The position numbers and the translations under genes were made by a program. The notes beneath the pieces are model-generated. The model ran no database searches. It was not told the origin of the DNA and was given only the letters and a program-made list of their open reading frames with translations. A stretch of DNA of 59,138 nucleotides from Lentilactobacillus hilgardii DSM 20176 = ATCC 8290 (GTDB taxonomy: Bacteria > Bacillota > Bacilli > Lactobacillales > Lactobacillaceae). The first letter of the stretch is position 1. Every line of letters starts with the position of its first letter. Below are positions 34,122 to 42,979 of the stretch, one piece after another. The DNA is taken from positions 793,894-853,031 of the forward strand of contig NZ_GG669992.1 in assembly GCF_000159315.1 (NCBI RefSeq), given 5' to 3'.

Positions 34122-35570
34122 ATGATGGCTGATAGTCGGGGGAAAAATCTATCTATTATTGGTGTCCTGGGGATGTTTTCATTTTTGACATCTCTGTCAG
34201 GTTCCAGCACAAATTTGGCAATTCCCAAGATTGCCATTTCAATGAATATTTCGAGTAGCGCCGCAACTTGGATTGTCCAAATCGGGCTGATTACAACGGC
34301 CATATTATTGGTGATGTTTGGCCATATTGGCGACATCTTATCAAAGAACGCCGTCTTTTTAGCCGGCGGTATTGCCTTTTTAATTGGATCGACAATTACA
34401 GGGTTTGCACCGGATTTTATCACCATTTTGATTGGCCGGGTAATTCAGGCGATTGGCGCGGCTATGATTATGGCTAATTCAATGGGGATTGTGACGCAAT
34501 ATTTTCCGGATAATAAACGGGCTGAAGCTTTGGCGATGATTTCCATGTTTATTTCGGTTGGGTCGATTTCCGGACCCGGAATCGGTGGTTTTATTATTTC
34601 CGTTTCGAGCTGGCGATGGATTTACTGGATTAATATTCCGTTAGGTATTTTAGTCCTTTGGCTGGGCTTTAAATTTCTGCCAATTCCCAAAGAATCCTGG
34701 GCACACATTAAAGAAGTAACCAAGGGCGCCAATTGGACAGGGCAAAACTTATTCACAATTGGCATCATTTTGTTCTTCTTAAGTGGGTCATTCTTTCAAA
34801 GTGGGCGTGATCACTTACTGATGGGGCTTGCTTTCTTCATTGTCGGTGGCGCAATCACGGTTTACTCGTTCATTCAGGATGATAAATCAAATCTGCCGTG
34901 GATTGCACCTGAGGTTCTTCGAAACAAAGGCTTCATGACATCGATTTTTGCGTTGAGTTTAGAGATGTTGGTTAATGCCATATCAAACATTTTGTTACCA
35001 TTCTATCTGCAGAGTTACAACGGTATGAGTCCGTTCGCCAGTGGGCTGGTTATTATGCTCCAATCGGTCATGATGTTGATTACCACACCCTTTGCCGGCG
35101 TTCTGGCGGATAAAATTAACCGGGAGTTGATGACGGTTATCGGCTTGGCAATTTTGATGTTTTCACAAGTCGGTTATGCGTTTTTCCCGGATCATTTGGA
35201 TATGATGAAGATTATTCCGCCAATTGTTTTGAACGGTATGGGCATTGCCATCTTCCTGTCACCAAATAACGCTTTGACAATGGGGATGGTTGATAAAAAG
35301 CTTTCTGGAATTGCCGGATCGTTTAATTCCTTTGCCCGGACGTTGGGAATGACAATCGGAATCAGCTTTGCATCATCGGCACTATTCTTCCAGTTGCCGG
35401 GCGTTACCCGAATTACGCCGGCGGTTGGTGATAAATTTGTTCAGGCATTCTACAATGTCTTCTGGATTGCAACAGCAATTTCCGGATTGGCACTTGCTGT
35501 GGTTTTGATAAGATATTTGAAATCAAGAAAAGAACCGGTTAAGAAAGATTCGGCTAAAGAATCAGCCTAA
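34122..35570 (+). CDS. MFS drug exporter, DHA2 (EmrB/QacA) family
   Basis: 482 aa, 14 predicted membrane helices. STNLAIPKIAISMNISSSAATWIVQIGLI, GHIGDILSKNAVFLAGG (motif A), GRVIQAIGAAMIMANSMGIVTQYFP and GSISGPGIGGFI (motif C) are DHA2 antiporter marks. The protein should expel hydrophobic cations or drugs using the proton gradient. The ATG at 34122 is followed at once by another (34125) with slightly better spacing from AAGGGGG. Single gene with its own terminator; no adjacent regulator. Confidence 0.88.
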   Translation: MMADSRGKNLSIIGVLGMFSFLTSLSGSSTNLAIPKIAISMNISSSAATWIVQIGLITTAILLVMFGHIGDILSKNAVFLAGGIAFLIGSTITGFAPDFITILIGRVIQAIGAAMIMANSMGIVTQYFPDNKRAEALAMISMFISVGSISGPGIGGFIISVSSWRWIYWINIPLGILVLWLGFKFLPIPKESWAHIKEVTKGANWTGQNLFTIGIILFFLSGSFFQSGRDHLLMGLAFFIVGGAITVYSFIQDDKSNLPWIAPEVLRNKGFMTSIFALSLEMLVNAISNILLPFYLQSYNGMSPFASGLVIMLQSVMMLITTPFAGVLADKINRELMTVIGLAILMFSQVGYAFFPDHLDMMKIIPPIVLNGMGIAIFLSPNNALTMGMVDKKLSGIAGSFNSFARTLGMTIGISFASSALFFQLPGVTRITPAVGDKFVQAFYNVFWIATAISGLALAVVLIRYLKSRKEPVKKDSAKESA

Positions 35571-35588
35571 GAATAAGGGCTCGATAGT

Positions 35589-35634
35589 AAAACGCTGTTT
35601 GGAAATGAGTCTCATTTTCCAAACAGCGTTTTTT
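35589..35634 (+). terminator. Terminator of the MFS gene
   Basis: AAAACGCTGTTTGG and AATGAG pair with CTCATT and CCAAACAGCGTTTTTT. Confidence 0.93.
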
Positions 35635-35674
35635 GATACAACTTGTTAGGCGAAGATGTTAAAAGTGGTTCATA

Positions 35675-35708
35675 AAAAAGTAGCCGGCCCATGTCAGCCG
35701 ACTACTTT
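35675..35708. terminator. Second hairpin, terminator-like on the minus strand
   Basis: AAAAAGTAGCCGGC pairs with GCCGACTACTTTG. With its T-run on the minus strand it faces away from the MFS gene and no minus-strand gene remains to use it, so it may be a leftover. GTGCAG and CTGCAC just beyond can pair as well. Confidence 0.5.
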
Positions 35709-35824
35709 GTCGTGCAGTATTTTCATTTACAGTCCCGCTGCACTCGAAGACTTACGAATAAAATGACTAATACTTATTAGAGTAACATTAAAAGAGTTAC
35801 TCACTTAACACTGAGTATACGAGG

Positions 35825-35863
35825 AAAAAATCCTGATTTCAATCATTTTCAGGATATTTTTTT
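35825..35863. terminator. Terminator-like hairpin upstream of the feo promoter
   Basis: AAAAATCCTGA pairs with TCAGGATATTTTTTT. Confidence 0.65.
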
Positions 35864-35906
35864 GAATATGATCGCTTAATATACAATCGGGCGCTATCCG
35901 GGATGT

Positions 35907-35987
35907 TTAGAATCATTATCACTAGATAATTAGAATAATACTCATTTTTCTTATCGTATTGACATTTTTGGCTTTTACATTTAATAT
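35907..35987 (+). promoter_or_regulatory. Fur-like site and promoter of the feo operon
   Basis: TTAGAATCATTATCACTAG and ATAATTAGAATAATA (35907-35940) contain the perfect dyad ATTATC-ACTA-GATAAT and share TTAGAAT-Y-ATTATCA with the box before fhuC. The promoter is TTGACA (35959-35964), 17-base spacer, TAATAT (35982-35987). The arrangement fits iron-dependent repression by Fur. Confidence 0.6.
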
Positions 35988-36091
35988 TTGTTTATCACAT
36001 ATACCACAATAATGTATTTAGTGGTAGGAAAACAAAAGATTTCTACATATTTAAATATTCCAAAATTATAAATTGAAAAGAGTGATCAACT

Positions 36092-36565
36092 ATGGAAGCA
36101 TTATCAGAAGCCAAACACAGAGGTGAATACATTATTATGAACGTCTTGGGTGACAAGGCAATTGTTCGCCGATTATCTGAAATGGGGATGATTTCTGGGA
36201 AGAAGGTCACAGTGATCTCTCTTTCGACGGATTCAAGCGGCATGATGATTTATTTTCAGGGCCAGCGCTTGGCCATCAGTTTGGATATTGCTGAACGAAT
36301 TGTCGTACGGGATATTAAGGAAAAAGCCGGCGACAAGTTGCATTCACTGTCTGACTTGAAAATGGGCAAGACCGGAATCGTCCGGAAGATGGTCGGTGAT
36401 CGAGCATTGCGCCGCAGGCTATTAGACATGGGATTAACCAATAACACCATGATTAAAGTTAATCAAATTGCACCACTTGGAGATCCGATCGAATTGATGG
36501 TTCGCGGCTATAAATTGAGTTTGCGTAAGCGTGATGCCAGTTGCGTTTTAATCGAGGAGGTGTAA
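36092..36565 (+). CDS. feoA: FeoA with two fused FeoA (SH3-like) domains
   Basis: 157 aa, double the usual size of about 75. Domain 1 (1-75) holds VLGDKAIVRRLSEMGMISGKKVTV; domain 2 (80-157) holds GKTGIVRKMVGDRALRRRLLDMGLTNNTMIKV, ending ELMVRGYKLSLRKRDASCVLIE. FeoA stimulates FeoB-driven ferrous iron uptake on the cytoplasmic side. It ends four bases before feoB. Tandem FeoA fusions exist in lactic acid bacteria, though single-domain FeoA is the common form. Confidence 0.92.
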   Translation: MEALSEAKHRGEYIIMNVLGDKAIVRRLSEMGMISGKKVTVISLSTDSSGMMIYFQGQRLAISLDIAERIVVRDIKEKAGDKLHSLSDLKMGKTGIVRKMVGDRALRRRLLDMGLTNNTMIKVNQIAPLGDPIELMVRGYKLSLRKRDASCVLIEEV

Positions 36566-36568
36566 TGA

Positions 36569-38686
36569 ATGGAAATGTCTTCGCTTGCATTGGTTGGAAA
36601 CCCTAACAGTGGTAAAACCACATTATTTAACGCACTAACCGGTTCCAATCAACATATAGGCAATTGGCCGGGCGTGACCGTGGAACGAAAGAGCGGCCAG
36701 CTTAAGTCCGATAAGAGTATGATTGTTCAAGACCTGCCTGGTATTTATTCCCTGTCACCCTATAGTTCCGAAGAATTGGTCACCCGAAAGTATCTACTTG
36801 ATGATCTTCCGAGCGAAATCTTGGATGTCGTTGATTCAACCAACTTGGAACGCAATCTTTATTTAACTCTGCAATTAATGGAAACCGGTATTCCATTGCT
36901 ACTTATTTTAAACATGATGGATATTTTGAAGAAACAGCACCATCGGCGTATTAACCTCAAAAAATTATCATACATATTGGATGTCCCAGTGGTCAGCATC
37001 AGTGCGTTGAAGAAACAGAATCTGGATCAATTAACTGAAAAAATTCGGGAAAGGGATGCAGAAGATCATCAATACGCCTACCCGGAATATGATCCACGGT
37101 TAGAGTCCGCACTATCAATGATTCAGGATCAATTGACGGGCCAATTTCCAGACAACGAATTGCGATGGTATGCCATTAAAGTTTTTGAACGGGATGAAGC
37201 AGTTAGCCGGACAATGTCATTTACCGAGCAGCAGCAGCGGGAAATTGAAGCCACTATCAAGGCAACTGAAAAAATCTTTGATGACAACAGCGACAGTATT
37301 GTTGTGAATGCCAGATATGATTTTATTGCTAAAATCATTGAAATGTGTGTTGTCGATACGGATGACTTTAAGATGTCGATGAGTGACAGAGTTGATCGAA
37401 TCGTCACTAATCGTTGGCTGGCACTGCCAATCTTTGTACTTGTCATGTGGGCGGTTTACTACCTCTCTATTCAAACGATCGGCACGATCGGCAGTGACTG
37501 GGTCAATAATACCTTGTTCGGCGCATGGATTCCCAACGCGATGACGAGTCTTTTGAATGCCATGGGAGTAGCAGCCTGGTTGAAAGGATTGATTGTTAAC
37601 GGCATTATTGGTGGGATCGGATCAGTACTTGGTTTCCTGCCACAAGTGATGATGCTGTTTCTATGTTTGGGCATTCTTGAAGATTGTGGTTACATGGCAC
37701 GAATCGCCTTTGTGATGGATCGCATCTTTCACCGTTTTAATTTATCTGGAAAATCCTTTATTCCCATGCTAATCGCAACCGGTTGCGGTGTACCGGGGAT
37801 TATAGCGACTCGAACGATTGAAAGCGAAAAGGATCGCCGAATGACGATTATGTTAACTACTTTCATGCCATGCTCGGCCAAGCTAACGGTCATTGCGCTG
37901 ATTAGTGGGACCTTTTTCCCTCACAACAGCTGGGTGGCACCTTCTGCTTATTTCTTGGGGATACTAACAGTGGTCTGCTCAGGGATCTTTTTGAAAAAGA
38001 CAAAGTTATTTCGTGGCGCGCCGGCACCTTTTGTCATGGAATTGCCGGCTTATCATTTTCCTAAGCTGACCAATACACTTCAAAGTGTTTGGTTCCGGGC
38101 TCACGCCTTTATTATGAAAGCTGGCACGATTATCTTTCTGTCATGCGTTGTGATCTGGTTTCTTCAAAGCTTTAACTTTAGGCTGCAGATGGTCGATCAA
38201 AATCATAGTATTTTGCAAACTTTGGGGTCGCTTTTGGCACCGTTATTTGCACCACTCGGTTTTGGAGATTGGCATGCGACAGTGGCAGTGATTGCCGGCC
38301 TGATTGCCAAAGAGAACTGCGTTGGCACACTGCATATTACCTTTGCCGGCAGCAACCTCAGTTTTGCAGACGCCCTTCGCTCAACCTATTCACCAATGGC
38401 CGGATATGCGTTTCTGGCATTCAACTTATTATGTGCCCCGTGTTTTGCAGCGATCGGCACAATGTACAAAGAGTTTGGGGATGCCGGTTGGACTTGGCGG
38501 GCTGTTGGTTATCAAACGCTGGTTGCTTATATGGTCGCTACGATCATATATCAGAGTTCACAAGTCTTTTCCGCCAATTTCTCACCGGTTGGCCTGACGG
38601 TTGCGGTTCTTGCATTGGGAATGGTGGTTTATGGTTTGTTCATTAAACGTGAACGACCGGATTTGGGTATTAATGTTAGTGCTTAG
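36569..38686 (+). CDS. feoB: Ferrous iron transporter FeoB
   Basis: 705 aa. N-terminal G domain: G1 GNPNSGKT (10-17), the G2 stretch NWPGVTVERKSG, G3 DLPGIYSLSPYSSEE, G4 NMMD. A helical guanine-dissociation-inhibitor-like region follows, then the Gate and core membrane helices with FIPMLIATGCGVPGI and FMPCSAKLTVIAL, whose Cys residues lie in the proposed pore. Imports Fe2+ across the membrane. GGAGG within the end of feoA serves as the ribosome binding site. An overlapping ATG at 36565 is out of frame. Confidence 0.96.
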   Translation: MEMSSLALVGNPNSGKTTLFNALTGSNQHIGNWPGVTVERKSGQLKSDKSMIVQDLPGIYSLSPYSSEELVTRKYLLDDLPSEILDVVDSTNLERNLYLTLQLMETGIPLLLILNMMDILKKQHHRRINLKKLSYILDVPVVSISALKKQNLDQLTEKIRERDAEDHQYAYPEYDPRLESALSMIQDQLTGQFPDNELRWYAIKVFERDEAVSRTMSFTEQQQREIEATIKATEKIFDDNSDSIVVNARYDFIAKIIEMCVVDTDDFKMSMSDRVDRIVTNRWLALPIFVLVMWAVYYLSIQTIGTIGSDWVNNTLFGAWIPNAMTSLLNAMGVAAWLKGLIVNGIIGGIGSVLGFLPQVMMLFLCLGILEDCGYMARIAFVMDRIFHRFNLSGKSFIPMLIATGCGVPGIIATRTIESEKDRRMTIMLTTFMPCSAKLTVIALISGTFFPHNSWVAPSAYFLGILTVVCSGIFLKKTKLFRGAPAPFVMELPAYHFPKLTNTLQSVWFRAHAFIMKAGTIIFLSCVVIWFLQSFNFRLQMVDQNHSILQTLGSLLAPLFAPLGFGDWHATVAVIAGLIAKENCVGTLHITFAGSNLSFADALRSTYSPMAGYAFLAFNLLCAPCFAAIGTMYKEFGDAGWTWRAVGYQTLVAYMVATIIYQSSQVFSANFSPVGLTVAVLALGMVVYGLFIKRERPDLGINVSA

Positions 38687-38738
38687 TTGTTAAAAAAAGT
38701 TCGACGCAAAATGTCACGATTTGGAAGGAGTCAATCTT

Positions 38739-38909
38739 ATGGGCACGCTTATTGTTGCAATTATTGTATTTGGGTTGGTTGGATTCACATTCTATGTCCG
38801 CTTTCTCAAGAAGGGGTCTAAGGGGAGCTGTCATGAGTGTGCAGATGTTGGCTGTCCGTTAGCTGATCGGGCCAAGATGGTTAAAAATAAACGAATAAAA
38901 ACGGAATAA
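38739..38909 (+). CDS. FeoB-associated Cys-rich membrane protein
   Basis: 56 aa: one N-terminal membrane helix (LIVAIIVFGLVGFTFYV), then KGSKGSCHECADVGCPL with three Cys. Short proteins with a membrane helix and a Cys cluster behind feoB (FeoB-associated Cys-rich family) are thought to aid iron transfer, replacing FeoC. GGAAGGAG precedes the ATG at 38739; the in-frame codon at 38721 lies upstream of that site and is rejected. Confidence 0.85.
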   Translation: MGTLIVAIIVFGLVGFTFYVRFLKKGSKGSCHECADVGCPLADRAKMVKNKRIKTE

Positions 38910-38966
38910 AATTTAAGTATATTTGAAATGCACTCGTAGTGTTACTTAAGAAGGGGTTGTCGATGA

Positions 38967-39113
38967 ATGGAACTTATCATGGTTTTTAGTCTTTGGCTGT
39001 TCAGTGTTTTTATTGGGTTGTCGATTGAAGGGATTGCTTATTGGCGAGGAAAATTAACTTTGTCGGATGATGATTATAAGGATTTTTCCGATCGGATCAC
39101 GAAGGCTAAATGA
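38967..39113 (+). CDS. Small membrane protein of the feo operon, 48 aa
   Basis: MELIMVFSLWLFSVFIGLSIEGIAYWRGKL forms one membrane helix followed by an acidic tail (SDDDYKDFSDR). AAGGGG stands before the ATG. It lies 57 bases behind the Cys-rich gene and before the operon's terminator, so it belongs to the Fur-controlled unit. I recognise no family; a role in the Feo complex is inference from position. Confidence 0.65.
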   Translation: MELIMVFSLWLFSVFIGLSIEGIAYWRGKLTLSDDDYKDFSDRITKAK

Positions 39114-39217
39114 GGTGGCGTCGTTCAGAATGGATTTAGCTAAGAACAAACAAACTTATTATTAGGAGAACAGGGGGGGTAAGGGATTGATAGTCGTTGG
39201 ATGATTACAAAAAGATG

Positions 39218-39249
39218 GCCGGAATAAATAGCTTATTCTGGCTTTTTTT
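39218..39249 (+). terminator. Terminator of the feo operon
   Basis: GCCGGAATAA pairs with TTATTCTGGC, followed by seven T residues. Confidence 0.9.
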
Positions 39250-39381
39250 ATGGCATCAATAGACACGGATAAAGTATATTTGTAATAACCGTGTATACTA
39301 TTAACTAGTGTACTATTAATATAAAATATGCATTGTTAGTTAATGTATTTTGATTACTTGATTTCAAAAAGACGGTAAACA

Positions 39382-39445
39382 TTGACAAGCAATCTTTAAA
39401 AAGTATGAATAATCTTTGTGTTTTTCACCGGATATGTTATATAAT
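39382..39445 (+). promoter_or_regulatory. Two possible tandem promoters of the Ala/Lys-repeat protein
   Basis: P1: TTGACA (39382-39387), 16-base spacer, TATGAA (39404-39409). P2: TTGTGT (39416-39421), 18-base spacer, TATAAT (39440-39445). P2 is closer and has the perfect -10. Confidence 0.5.
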
Positions 39446-39489
39446 AAGAGCCGTTCAGGGAATATTTTTATTAATTTGGAGGGGTAATT

Positions 39490-40431
39490 ATGAACAAAGC
39501 ACTTAAGAAAGTTACATTACTTAGTGCTGCCGTCTTAGGTCTTTCTGGCGCTGCATTTGCAGCTCAACCAGCAACTACTGCTTCTGCTAAAACAGAAACA
39601 ACAGCTGTTGCAAAGGCCCATGCTAAGAAGGCAACATCTAAGAAAGCAAAAGCAGCTGCCAAGAAGAAGGCTGCTGCTAAGAAAGCAGCCGCAAAGAAGG
39701 CAGCTGCCAAAAAAGCCGCTGCTAAAAAAGCCGCTGAAAACAAAGCATCTCTAGCCGCAGCCGCATCAGCAGCTGCAGCCGCTAAAGCTGCCGAAGCTAA
39801 GAAGGTTGGTACACCAGCTACTGCTTCATCATCAAGTGTTGCAGCACCTGTTGCTTCAACTTCATCATCAGCTCCTTACGTATCAGTTGGTACTAGTCAA
39901 ACTACTGTTGACAGTACTTTCAACATTGAAGGTTACAGTCAAGCTACTGGTGGTAAGCAAGTTGCTCATGCACAATGGACAATTCCTCTATGGAACGGTA
40001 ACGTTAACTGGAATAATGCCGTTAACACATTCAACCGTGATCGTACTGTAATGGGTAACAAGAATGATGTTATTCCTGCAAACACCTTGAAAGCTGCTTT
40101 GAAGAATGACGGCTTCAACCAAGTTTACATGAAGATCACACCAACTATCTTACCTCGTCTTGCAGGTGGATGGCTTGATAATGTTGACTCATTGACTGGT
40201 GTTTACATGAAGTTCAACTTGGATACTGACAGTATTCCAAATAATGTTCACTATGGTGACACTGTTCGCTTAGGCTACACTGTTGATGATTCAGCATTGT
40301 ACACCAAGTCTGCTGGTGACACTAAGAATGAAAATTCAAGTGCCAATGCTGATGGTTACATCGGTATGACTATCTATCGTCAATGGGTAAAGACCATTCT
40401 TGATATGTATGTTGTTAACCCATACCTATAA
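39490..40431 (+). CDS. Secreted protein with an Ala/Lys (AAAKK) repeat
   Basis: 313 aa. Signal peptide MNKALKKVTLLSAAVLGLSGAAFAAQ, then a highly basic repeat built on AAAKK units (about residues 45-85), an Ala/Ser linker, and a C-terminal beta-rich domain (from about 130) with FNIEGYSQATGGKQVAHAQWTIPLW and YGDTVRLGYTVDDSALY. No anchor motif; the cationic repeat could hold it on teichoic acids. Codons are those of a highly expressed gene (GCT, GTT, AAC, GGT), and the ribosome binding site TTGGAGGGG is strong. Probably an abundant surface protein of unknown function. Confidence 0.8.
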   Translation: MNKALKKVTLLSAAVLGLSGAAFAAQPATTASAKTETTAVAKAHAKKATSKKAKAAAKKKAAAKKAAAKKAAAKKAAAKKAAENKASLAAAASAAAAAKAAEAKKVGTPATASSSSVAAPVASTSSSAPYVSVGTSQTTVDSTFNIEGYSQATGGKQVAHAQWTIPLWNGNVNWNNAVNTFNRDRTVMGNKNDVIPANTLKAALKNDGFNQVYMKITPTILPRLAGGWLDNVDSLTGVYMKFNLDTDSIPNNVHYGDTVRLGYTVDDSALYTKSAGDTKNENSSANADGYIGMTIYRQWVKTILDMYVVNPYL

Positions 40432-40448
40432 TGATTAGTTAGTTTAAT

Positions 40449-40485
40449 AAAAAAAGGCATTTCCTTTGGGAAATGTCTTTTTTTG
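40449..40485 (+). terminator. Terminator of the Ala/Lys-repeat protein gene
   Basis: AAAAAAGGCATTTCC pairs with GGAAATGTCTTTTTTT. A second hairpin (AAAAAGGAAGCTGC with GCAGCTTCTTTT, 40493-40524) follows at once. Confidence 0.92.
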
Positions 40486-40824
40486 ATCCTTAAAAAGGAA
40501 GCTGCGCATCACTGCAGCTTCTTTTGGAGGACGGCATCTTTGAGGGGGGAGATGTCTTTTTATTTGAAGGGATAATCATGAAATTTGTTAAGAAATCAAT
40601 TCATTATTGGAGGGCAATTATTTAATGACTCATTTATGGGTGGCATCACTTCTTTCAATTAGTATTGATATTTGAAGTCGCAACTCTCTGGATGTGTTAA
40701 CTTCTTATTTGATTGTCTATATCATATAAGAGCTGGCTTAACTCAAGCTTAAAACTAGAAATAAAATGAAAATTAATTGCGGAATTGCCAGTTTTTCTAG
40801 TCTGTTGACCATTCAGAGGCAGCA

Positions 40825-40856
40825 AAAAAGCCGTTATCATTTATCTCGATAACGAC
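40825..40856 (-). terminator. Terminator of S53 protease gene 1
   Basis: On the minus strand GTCGTTATC pairs with GATAACGGC, followed by six T residues. Confidence 0.85.
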
Positions 40857-40884
40857 CTTAGCCTATTTGTAATGAAAAGAGTGA

Positions 40885-42807
40885 CTAATTGTTGGGACTT
40901 TCACTGTTGAATTTTTGATATAGTTTCTCGAAATTGTTCGTGCCAAGTCCGGTTGCTTGATTGTAAAGGGTTCCCGGCTGACCGGTATAGTACAGATTAT
41001 TGTTATTATTTGCGTCATCCAATACGTTGAACGGTGTGTCGGATTGTTGAGCAAATTTATAAATCTGTGGGTTCCAGAAACCGATTGGTGTGCTGCGGTC
41101 ACCGTTCATAACGGCATTTGCTGCAGCCATTTGTGGTGAAGTGTAGCTGGTACCGCCACCGACCATCCAAATTTTGGATGGTTTAATTGAAAGGCTTTTG
41201 CCTTTTATGGAAGCCTGATTTCCAGAGAGGTAGGTTGCATATCCAGTCTGGGTATCGGCATTTCCAGAGACATCCGGCAGATTTCTTGAGTGACCGGTTC
41301 CGGTAATGACTTTGGGATTCTTGTTGATGGTGTAGCGACCATTGCCGACATACTTCAAAGCTTCAATCGCTCTGAAAGTATTTACACCGGGAACACCCAG
41401 TTGATAGCGTGGTGTTGGATTCAGAGCTGAGAAACCGCCGCCACTGCCTGGGAAGACACCCGCTTTGATTTCTGCGGGGCTCACACTATAGGTATCGCCC
41501 CAAGCACGTTCTTTGGTCACCTTGATGAGCTTATTGTGAAGAATTTTGGTGTACGGTAACGTTGTACCACCAACAATCACTTGATACGGTGAAGTTGAAA
41601 CAACGTGATTTTCTTTACCGGTTGGTGATTCGCTTCGTCCATAATCACCACTGGCTCGAAAGACAGAAATGCCCTGAGCAGCAGCTTGCTCCAACATGAG
41701 GTTATAAGCATGATTATATTGTTTTAATGTTGAACTGTGATCCGACCATTCGGAATTGGTTTCGACACTTGGACCAAAGCTGGTACTGATTTGTTTATCA
41801 TCATTATCAGAAATAGCTGACATAAATGCCGTGTAGTGGGCAGAAGGTGTCGTTGTTGCATAATTGCTTGGTTCTGCAATATAAACGTCAATGTTTGCTT
41901 TTGGCGCAACCGAACTGGCCGATTGAACGTCCAAAGAGGCTTCCAGTTGACCGGGTGTCATCAGCCTGCCCGAAATTTTTTGAACGGCCTTTTCACCACC
42001 AACTGTATAGATTCGATGAATTCGGCTGGTATCTGTATTAACCCCGGTCTGTTCCCAGTACGTCTTGATATCGCCAATCCGAAAATCGGCATGTGAAATA
42101 ATCCCGATCCGTTGGCCTTGTCCTTGCATCCCTTTATCGTAAAGGTTATTTAATTGGTAACGGTCAGCGAACTTAAGCGCACCGTATTTTTTAGAAAACG
42201 CATTGCCGGTGACATTAGTGTTTGGCTTGTTATCGCTGACGGGAACATCAGCGCTTTTTAAAATTGACGGGGTATAAGCTGCTTTTTTGGTCGATTTCTT
42301 TTTGACGGGTGTTTTCTTGACTGCTTTTTTGGTCTTGGGTTTTGGTGCGTAAACACCAATTACTGCAACCACTTGCTTGGACAGCTTACCTGGCAGTTTA
42401 TAGGTTGTTTTTGACTCATGACCCTTTTCTTTGACATATTTAGCTTTAAAGGCCTTATTAACATTAGCCTTGGTGCCCCGAATCTTTAAGGACAGATTAC
42501 CGGGGTACGTATAAGTTCTTAGATGATATCGATTTAAATAGCTTTTAAATGATGATAGATAGCTATCGGATTGACCAAATTTTTGAGCAAATTCACTTGG
42601 TGACAGATACTTATGATAGTTGGCTGAATTTGGATCAACCGTATCATAAACGTAATTGGTTAAGTCGGTTTCGTTGGATGCTTTAAAAGCAACGTTAACG
42701 ACGGTTGATCGATTGTCTGCTTTCTTGGCTTTGGCATTAGCGGTAAAACCAGTTCCCAGAACCAGAAAACCGCTTAAGGTCGCAATAATAAGTTGTTTTC
42801 CCCTCAA
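40885..42807 (-). CDS. Secreted S53 serine-carboxyl peptidase (kumamolisin-like), copy 1
   Basis: 640 aa. Signal peptide ending TANAKA, a pro-domain (about 35-155), a basic linker, and the sedolisin catalytic domain. Catalytic residues visible: Glu289 and Asp293 in LEASLDV, the oxyanion Asp388 in RASGDYG, Ser554 in GGTSYTSP; the C-terminal ATGLGTNNF fits the calcium loop. Such enzymes are acid endopeptidases freed from their pro-domain by self-cleavage. The TTG at 42807 is preferred because this codon is shared by all four copies; GTG 42816 is the alternative and the ATG at 42945 would destroy the signal peptide. Promoter: extended -10 TGTTATAAT (42842-42850, minus strand). Confidence 0.9.
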   Translation of the reverse strand: MRGKQLIIATLSGFLVLGTGFTANAKAKKADNRSTVVNVAFKASNETDLTNYVYDTVDPNSANYHKYLSPSEFAQKFGQSDSYLSSFKSYLNRYHLRTYTYPGNLSLKIRGTKANVNKAFKAKYVKEKGHESKTTYKLPGKLSKQVVAVIGVYAPKPKTKKAVKKTPVKKKSTKKAAYTPSILKSADVPVSDNKPNTNVTGNAFSKKYGALKFADRYQLNNLYDKGMQGQGQRIGIISHADFRIGDIKTYWEQTGVNTDTSRIHRIYTVGGEKAVQKISGRLMTPGQLEASLDVQSASSVAPKANIDVYIAEPSNYATTTPSAHYTAFMSAISDNDDKQISTSFGPSVETNSEWSDHSSTLKQYNHAYNLMLEQAAAQGISVFRASGDYGRSESPTGKENHVVSTSPYQVIVGGTTLPYTKILHNKLIKVTKERAWGDTYSVSPAEIKAGVFPGSGGGFSALNPTPRYQLGVPGVNTFRAIEALKYVGNGRYTINKNPKVITGTGHSRNLPDVSGNADTQTGYATYLSGNQASIKGKSLSIKPSKIWMVGGGTSYTSPQMAAANAVMNGDRSTPIGFWNPQIYKFAQQSDTPFNVLDDANNNNNLYYTGQPGTLYNQATGLGTNNFEKLYQKFNSESPNN

Positions 42808-42903
42808 AATAATCACTCTTTTCCTAAAATGATCTAGTTTAATTATAACAGTCTCATTTATTGAATACGCCAGATGTGTTTTGTGATTTTGGTTCAATCG
42901 ATA

Positions 42904-42948
42904 AAATGAGGTTGGAAAATCAACTTCTCGATTTCCCAACCTCATTTA
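42904..42948. terminator. Terminator between S53 copies 1 and 2
   Basis: AAAATGAGGTTGG pairs with CCAACCTCATTT; it ends copy 2 on the minus strand. Confidence 0.85.
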
Positions 42949-42979
42949 AATCATATTCACTTGTTTCTCGGATATTGGT

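Noticed and set aside
39640-39790. Ala/Lys tract as a DNA-binding histone-like protein
   Set aside because: The protein has a clear signal peptide and an extracellular beta domain, so a nucleoid role is unlikely.
40578-40680. Two tiny overlapping frames (MKFVKKSIHYWRAII and MTHLWVASLL...) with fair ribosome binding sites
   Set aside because: 15-16 codons only; no promoter or conservation evidence available, so not annotated as peptides.
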